A stretch of DNA of 64,000 nt from Pseudarthrobacter sp. IC2-21 (GTDB lineage: Bacteria > Actinomycetota > Actinomycetes > Actinomycetales > Micrococcaceae), in the NCBI RefSeq assembly GCF_034048115.1, contig NZ_CP139145.1:1922001-1986000 (forward strand), in the 5' to 3' direction. Both the position numbers and the translations under genes were made by a program. The notes beneath the pieces are model-generated. The model was not told where the DNA came from. It saw only the letters and a list, made by a program, of their open reading frames with translations, and did not search any database. Below are positions 61,598 through 64,000 of this stretch, piece by piece (positions within the stretch are counted from its first letter, which is position 1; each line of letters starts with the position of its first letter).

Positions 61598-62276
61598 CGA
61601 GCCACTCCGTTCCGCCGGGTGTGAGATCCACGGTTCCGGCGGTGAACGAGAGGACGCGCTCGGTGGCGGCTGAAAGTTCCGCCGGGTTGTCGGGGATGGC
61701 CAGGCGCAGGGTCGTCTCGCGGGCGCCGTAGGTGGTTTCCGCCATCACGAAGCCTGCCGCCCGGAGATCGTTTTCCAGCCTGCCCGCGCCGGAGTGAGGT
61801 ACGGACGCGGAACAGATCCGCAGCCGGCGTCGCCGGACCAGCGGTGCCCGGTCGAGGGCGGCGGACACCGATTCGGAATAGGCCCGGACCAGGCCGCCCG
61901 CGCCCAGCAGGATGCCGCCGAAATAACGGACGACGACGGCGCTGACGTCGCTGAGGTCGGTCACCCCCGGTGCGGTCTCGCGTTTAAGGATCGCCTCAAG
62001 CATCGGAATGCCCGCGGTGCCGGAGGGTTCGCCGTCGTCATTGGACCGCTGGATGTCCCGGTCCGGCCCGATGACGAAGGCTGAGCAGTGGTGCCGGGCA
62101 TCATGGAATTCGCGCCGCAGGCCTGACACCAGCTCCCGGGCTGCTTCCTCGGTGTCCGCGCGGCGCAGCACGGTGATGAAACGGGACCGTTTGATTTCGA
62201 TGTCGTGCCGGAAATCCGGACCAGCCGCGAGGGCGGTATACGAGGTTACCCGGCTCTCCTGCTCCTGCTCTTGCAC
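61581..62276 (-). CDS. YigZ/IMPACT family protein
   Basis: This 231-residue protein has the UPF0029/IMPACT N-terminal signature: DIEIKRSRFITVLRRADTEEAA, then HDARHHCSAFVIG, SNDDGEPSGTAGIPMLEAI, and AVVVRYFGGILLGAGGLVRAY. It ends with the small DUF1949 domain. The family is broad and its bacterial role is not settled. GTG 62276 follows TAGACT by 6 bases. It is divergent from coaE with 70 bases between starts, and it overlaps the following GNAT gene by 17 bases. Confidence 0.88.
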   Translation of the reverse strand: MQEQEQESRVTSYTALAAGPDFRHDIEIKRSRFITVLRRADTEEAARELVSGLRREFHDARHHCSAFVIGPDRDIQRSNDDGEPSGTAGIPMLEAILKRETAPGVTDLSDVSAVVVRYFGGILLGAGGLVRAYSESVSAALDRAPLVRRRRLRICSASVPHSGAGRLENDLRAAGFVMAETTYGARETTLRLAIPDNPAELSAATERVLSFTAGTVDLTPGGTEWLDVPLP

Positions 62277-62282
62277 CGCCCC

Positions 62283-62288
62283 AGTCTA
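62283..62288 (-). promoter_or_regulatory. -10-like hexamer, leaderless yigZ-like gene
   Basis: TAGACT on the minus strand ends 6 bases before the GTG at 62276. The divergent coaE gene has an equivalent hexamer on the other strand. Confidence 0.45.
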
Positions 62289-62334
62289 GGGCAGCAGCGG
62301 GTGGGGCCACGCTGCCGGGGTTCCCAGCGGCGAC

Positions 62335-62340
62335 TAGGCT
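62335..62340 (+). promoter_or_regulatory. -10-like hexamer, leaderless coaE
   Basis: TAGGCT ends 6 bases before the coaE GTG at 62347, with no Shine-Dalgarno sequence. Confidence 0.45.
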
Positions 62341-62346
62341 GTTGAA

Positions 62347-63576
62347 GTGCTGAAGATCGGTTTGACGGGCGGCATCGCCTCAGGGAAGTCAATGGTGGCC
62401 TCACGTCTGGCGGAGCTCGGTGCCACTCTGGTGGATGCCGACGCGCTGGCCCGCAAGGTGGTTGAGCCTGGTACGCCCGGACTGGCACGGGTGGTGGACG
62501 CGTTTGGGACGGAGATGCTCGACGCCGCCGGCCGGCTTGACCGCGCCAGGCTCGGCTCTGTCGTTTTTGGCGATCCGTCCCGCCTGGCCGTGCTGAATGG
62601 CATTGTTCACCCGCTGGTCCGGGAGGCCGCTGCAGGGATCATTGCCGCTGCACCCCGTGGCGCGGTGGTGGTCCAGGACATTCCGCTTCTGGTGGAGACG
62701 GGGCAGGGCAGCAACTTTCATTTGGTGCTGGTGGTGGACGCGTCGGACGACATCCGCATTGCCCGCATGCTCGAACACCGGGGGATGACCCGGGAGGAGG
62801 CCGCGTCCCGGATGGCGGCGCAGGCCACGCGCGCTGACCGGCTGGCCGCAGCGGACGTGGTCCTGGAGAACGCCGGGACAGTGGACGCCCTGCTGGCTCA
62901 GGTGGACCGGCTCTGGACTGAACGGCTGGTGCCGTTTGCGGACAATCTGCGCCGTGGTGCCAGGGCGGCCAGGGCGGGTGTGGCAGTACTGTCCCCGGCC
63001 CGGGCGGACTGGCCGGCCCAGGCCGCCAGGCTTGGTGCCCGGATCAGGGCCGCCGCACCCGCGGACATACTGGCCGTTGACCACGTCGGCTCCACCGCGG
63101 TTCCGGGTCTGCCGGCCAAGGACGTAATCGATCTTCAAGTGACGGTGACTGGCCTTGACGTCGCCGATCGGATAGCGCCGCTGCTGGCTGCAGCGGGTTT
63201 TCCGCCCGTGCCGGGGGCCAATTTCGACACTCCGAAGCCTGCTGCGCCCGACCCGGCGCAATGGGAGAAACGGTTCCACGCCAATGCAGACCCAGGCCGT
63301 GCCGTGAACGTGCACGTCAGGCCGGCAGGATCCTCAGGCTGGCACTACGCGCTGCTGTTCCGCGACTGGCTCCGGAATGACCCCGAGGCCGCCGCCATGT
63401 ATGCCGAACACAAACTCGCCCTGACCAAACAGTTTGCCGGCACCAGGGGCACGCACGCCTACGCCGAGGCGAAGGAGCCGTGGTTCACGGACGTTGCCCT
63501 GCCCGGTATGGACGCCTGGGCTGCGCACTCAGGGTGGCGCCCGCCGTCGTACACCCCTGGAAGTCCCCGCCCCTGA
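62347..63576 (+). CDS. coaE: Dephospho-CoA kinase fused to GrpB/UPF0157 domain
   Basis: This 409-residue protein begins with a full dephospho-CoA kinase (about 1-200): P-loop GLTGGIASGKS (6-16), TLVDADALARKVVEPG, and VVVQDIPLLVETGQ. It phosphorylates dephospho-CoA in the last step of CoA synthesis. A GrpB/UPF0157 nucleotidyltransferase-like domain follows (about 225-390, with ILAVDHVGSTAVPGLPAKDVIDLQVTV). The same fusion occurs in mycobacterial CoaE, where the second domain aids folding or activity. GTG 62347 has TAGGCT 6 bases before it. uvrB follows on the same strand. Confidence 0.95.
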   Translation: MLKIGLTGGIASGKSMVASRLAELGATLVDADALARKVVEPGTPGLARVVDAFGTEMLDAAGRLDRARLGSVVFGDPSRLAVLNGIVHPLVREAAAGIIAAAPRGAVVVQDIPLLVETGQGSNFHLVLVVDASDDIRIARMLEHRGMTREEAASRMAAQATRADRLAAADVVLENAGTVDALLAQVDRLWTERLVPFADNLRRGARAARAGVAVLSPARADWPAQAARLGARIRAAAPADILAVDHVGSTAVPGLPAKDVIDLQVTVTGLDVADRIAPLLAAAGFPPVPGANFDTPKPAAPDPAQWEKRFHANADPGRAVNVHVRPAGSSGWHYALLFRDWLRNDPEAAAMYAEHKLALTKQFAGTRGTHAYAEAKEPWFTDVALPGMDAWAAHSGWRPPSYTPGSPRP

Positions 63577-63628
63577 ACCCAACTGTTCGCCGGTAACGGA
63601 TCCGGGGCTGAGTGTCGGTGCCCGGTTG

Positions 63629-63634
63629 TAGATT
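63629..63634 (+). promoter_or_regulatory. -10-like hexamer, leaderless uvrB
   Basis: TAGATT ends 6 bases before the ATG of uvrB, matching the spacing of the other leaderless candidates. No ribosome-binding site is seen. Confidence 0.5.
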
Positions 63635-63640
63635 AGATGC

Positions 63641-64000
63641 ATGAGCCTTGCGCAGGATATCAACCGAGTTGTCGCGCCCTTCGAGGTCATCAGCGAATTC
63701 CAGCCCGCCGGTGACCAGCCCGCCGCCATCGCCGAACTGACGGAGCGGATCAAGAACGGCGAAAAAGATGTTGTCCTGCTCGGTGCCACCGGTACCGGCA
63801 AGAGCGCCACCACCGCCTGGCTTATTGAACAGGTCCAGCGGCCCACCCTGGTGATGGTCCAGAACAAGACCCTTGCCGCCCAGTTGGCCAACGAATTCCG
63901 GGAACTGCTGCCCAATAATGCGGTGGAGTATTTCGTCTCCTACTACGACTATTACCAGCCCGAGGCGTACGTGGCGCAGACGGACACCTTCATCGAGAAG
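63641..64000 (+). CDS. uvrB: Excinuclease ABC subunit B (5' part, runs off the window)
   Basis: The first 120 codons of UvrB, the helicase-like subunit of nucleotide excision repair, are in the window. They show [14 protein letters not shown], the Walker [33 protein letters not shown] and the beta-hairpin start [14 protein letters not shown]. The gene is open to the last base, so the C-terminal part lies beyond. An imperfect GAAC-N6-GTTC upstream (63575-63588) has the wrong spacing for a LexA box. The order coaE-uvrB is typical of the group. Confidence 0.97.
   Translation, partial: MSLAQDINRVVAPFEVISEFQPAGDQPAAIAELTERIKNGEKDVVLLGATGTGKSATTAWLIEQVQRPTLVMVQNKTLAAQLANEFRELLPNNAVEYFVSYYDYYQPEAYVAQTDTFIEK

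Noticed and set aside
63575..63588. GAAC-N6-GTTC as a LexA/SOS box before uvrB
   Set aside because: Actinobacterial SOS boxes need 4 bases between the halves; here there are 6, and the site overlaps the coaE stop.

Overview
The window is a high-G+C chromosomal segment from an actinobacterium, most likely a Micrococcaceae member of the Arthrobacter/Pseudarthrobacter type. The main clues are a mycothiol-dependent maleylpyruvate isomerase, stand-alone PolD1- and PolD2-like DNA polymerases, a dephospho-CoA kinase fused to a GrpB domain, a proofreading-dead PolA, an AAA+/VWA pair like mycobacterial Rv0958/Rv0959, and the order polA - GNAT - rpsA - YigZ/coaE - uvrB. Genes are densely packed on both strands. 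No gap without a gene exceeds about 300 bases; the longest is the roughly 240-base rpsA leader. I see no rRNA, tRNA, IS element, prophage or CRISPR array.

Layout. 1-6.1 kb: a UbiB/ABC1 kinase, a secreted DUF4397 protein, a rifampicin-phosphotransferase-like PEP enzyme and an F420-reductase-like protein. 6.2-9.5 kb: an NfeD-like/flotillin pair, an MpaB-type oxygenase and a DoxX protein. 9.6-16.9 kb: PolD1, a LacI regulator, a RibD/DHFR-like reductase with an MFS pump, ilvD and an XRE regulator. 17-23.1 kb: ArfB, a cyclodeaminase, a SCO1664/phosphomutase pair and the AAA+/VWA pair. 23.2-26.3 kb: a FtsX-type ABC exporter operon with its TetR regulator and a double palindrome. 26.3-29.5 kb: a DUF4397 protein with a sortase-like tail, a class F sortase, an ECF sigma factor and an RskA-type anti-sigma factor. 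29.5-45.3 kb: mixed housekeeping genes including a 5' nuclease, EF-G2, gamma-glutamyltransferase, HrpB, PolD2, YciO and a VOC protein. 45.4-51.7 kb: a complete 3-hydroxybenzoate/gentisate catabolic cluster. 51.9-55 kb: a HAD-like protein, a Pit phosphate transporter and its small partner, a reductase and a thioesterase. 55-64 kb: the core polA to uvrB region; uvrB runs off the right edge.

How parts work together. The catabolic cluster encodes uptake, 6-hydroxylation, ring cleavage, mycothiol-dependent isomerisation and hydrolysis to fumarate and pyruvate, with an IclR regulator. Two copies of a TTCTG-N5-CAGAA palindrome sit at its two promoter regions. The sigma/anti-sigma/sortase locus looks like a cell-surface system: both DUF4397 genes, 24 kb apart, share an identically spaced CATCC-N16-CGGTAG promoter-like element, which suggests both belong to the regulon of the encoded sigma factor. 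Only the locus-encoded DUF4397 protein carries a sorting-signal-like tail.

A window-wide pattern is a -10-like TANNNT hexamer 6 or 7 bases before the start codon of many genes (polA, uvrB, coaE, both PolD genes, yciO and others). This predicts leaderless transcripts and was used to choose several starts.
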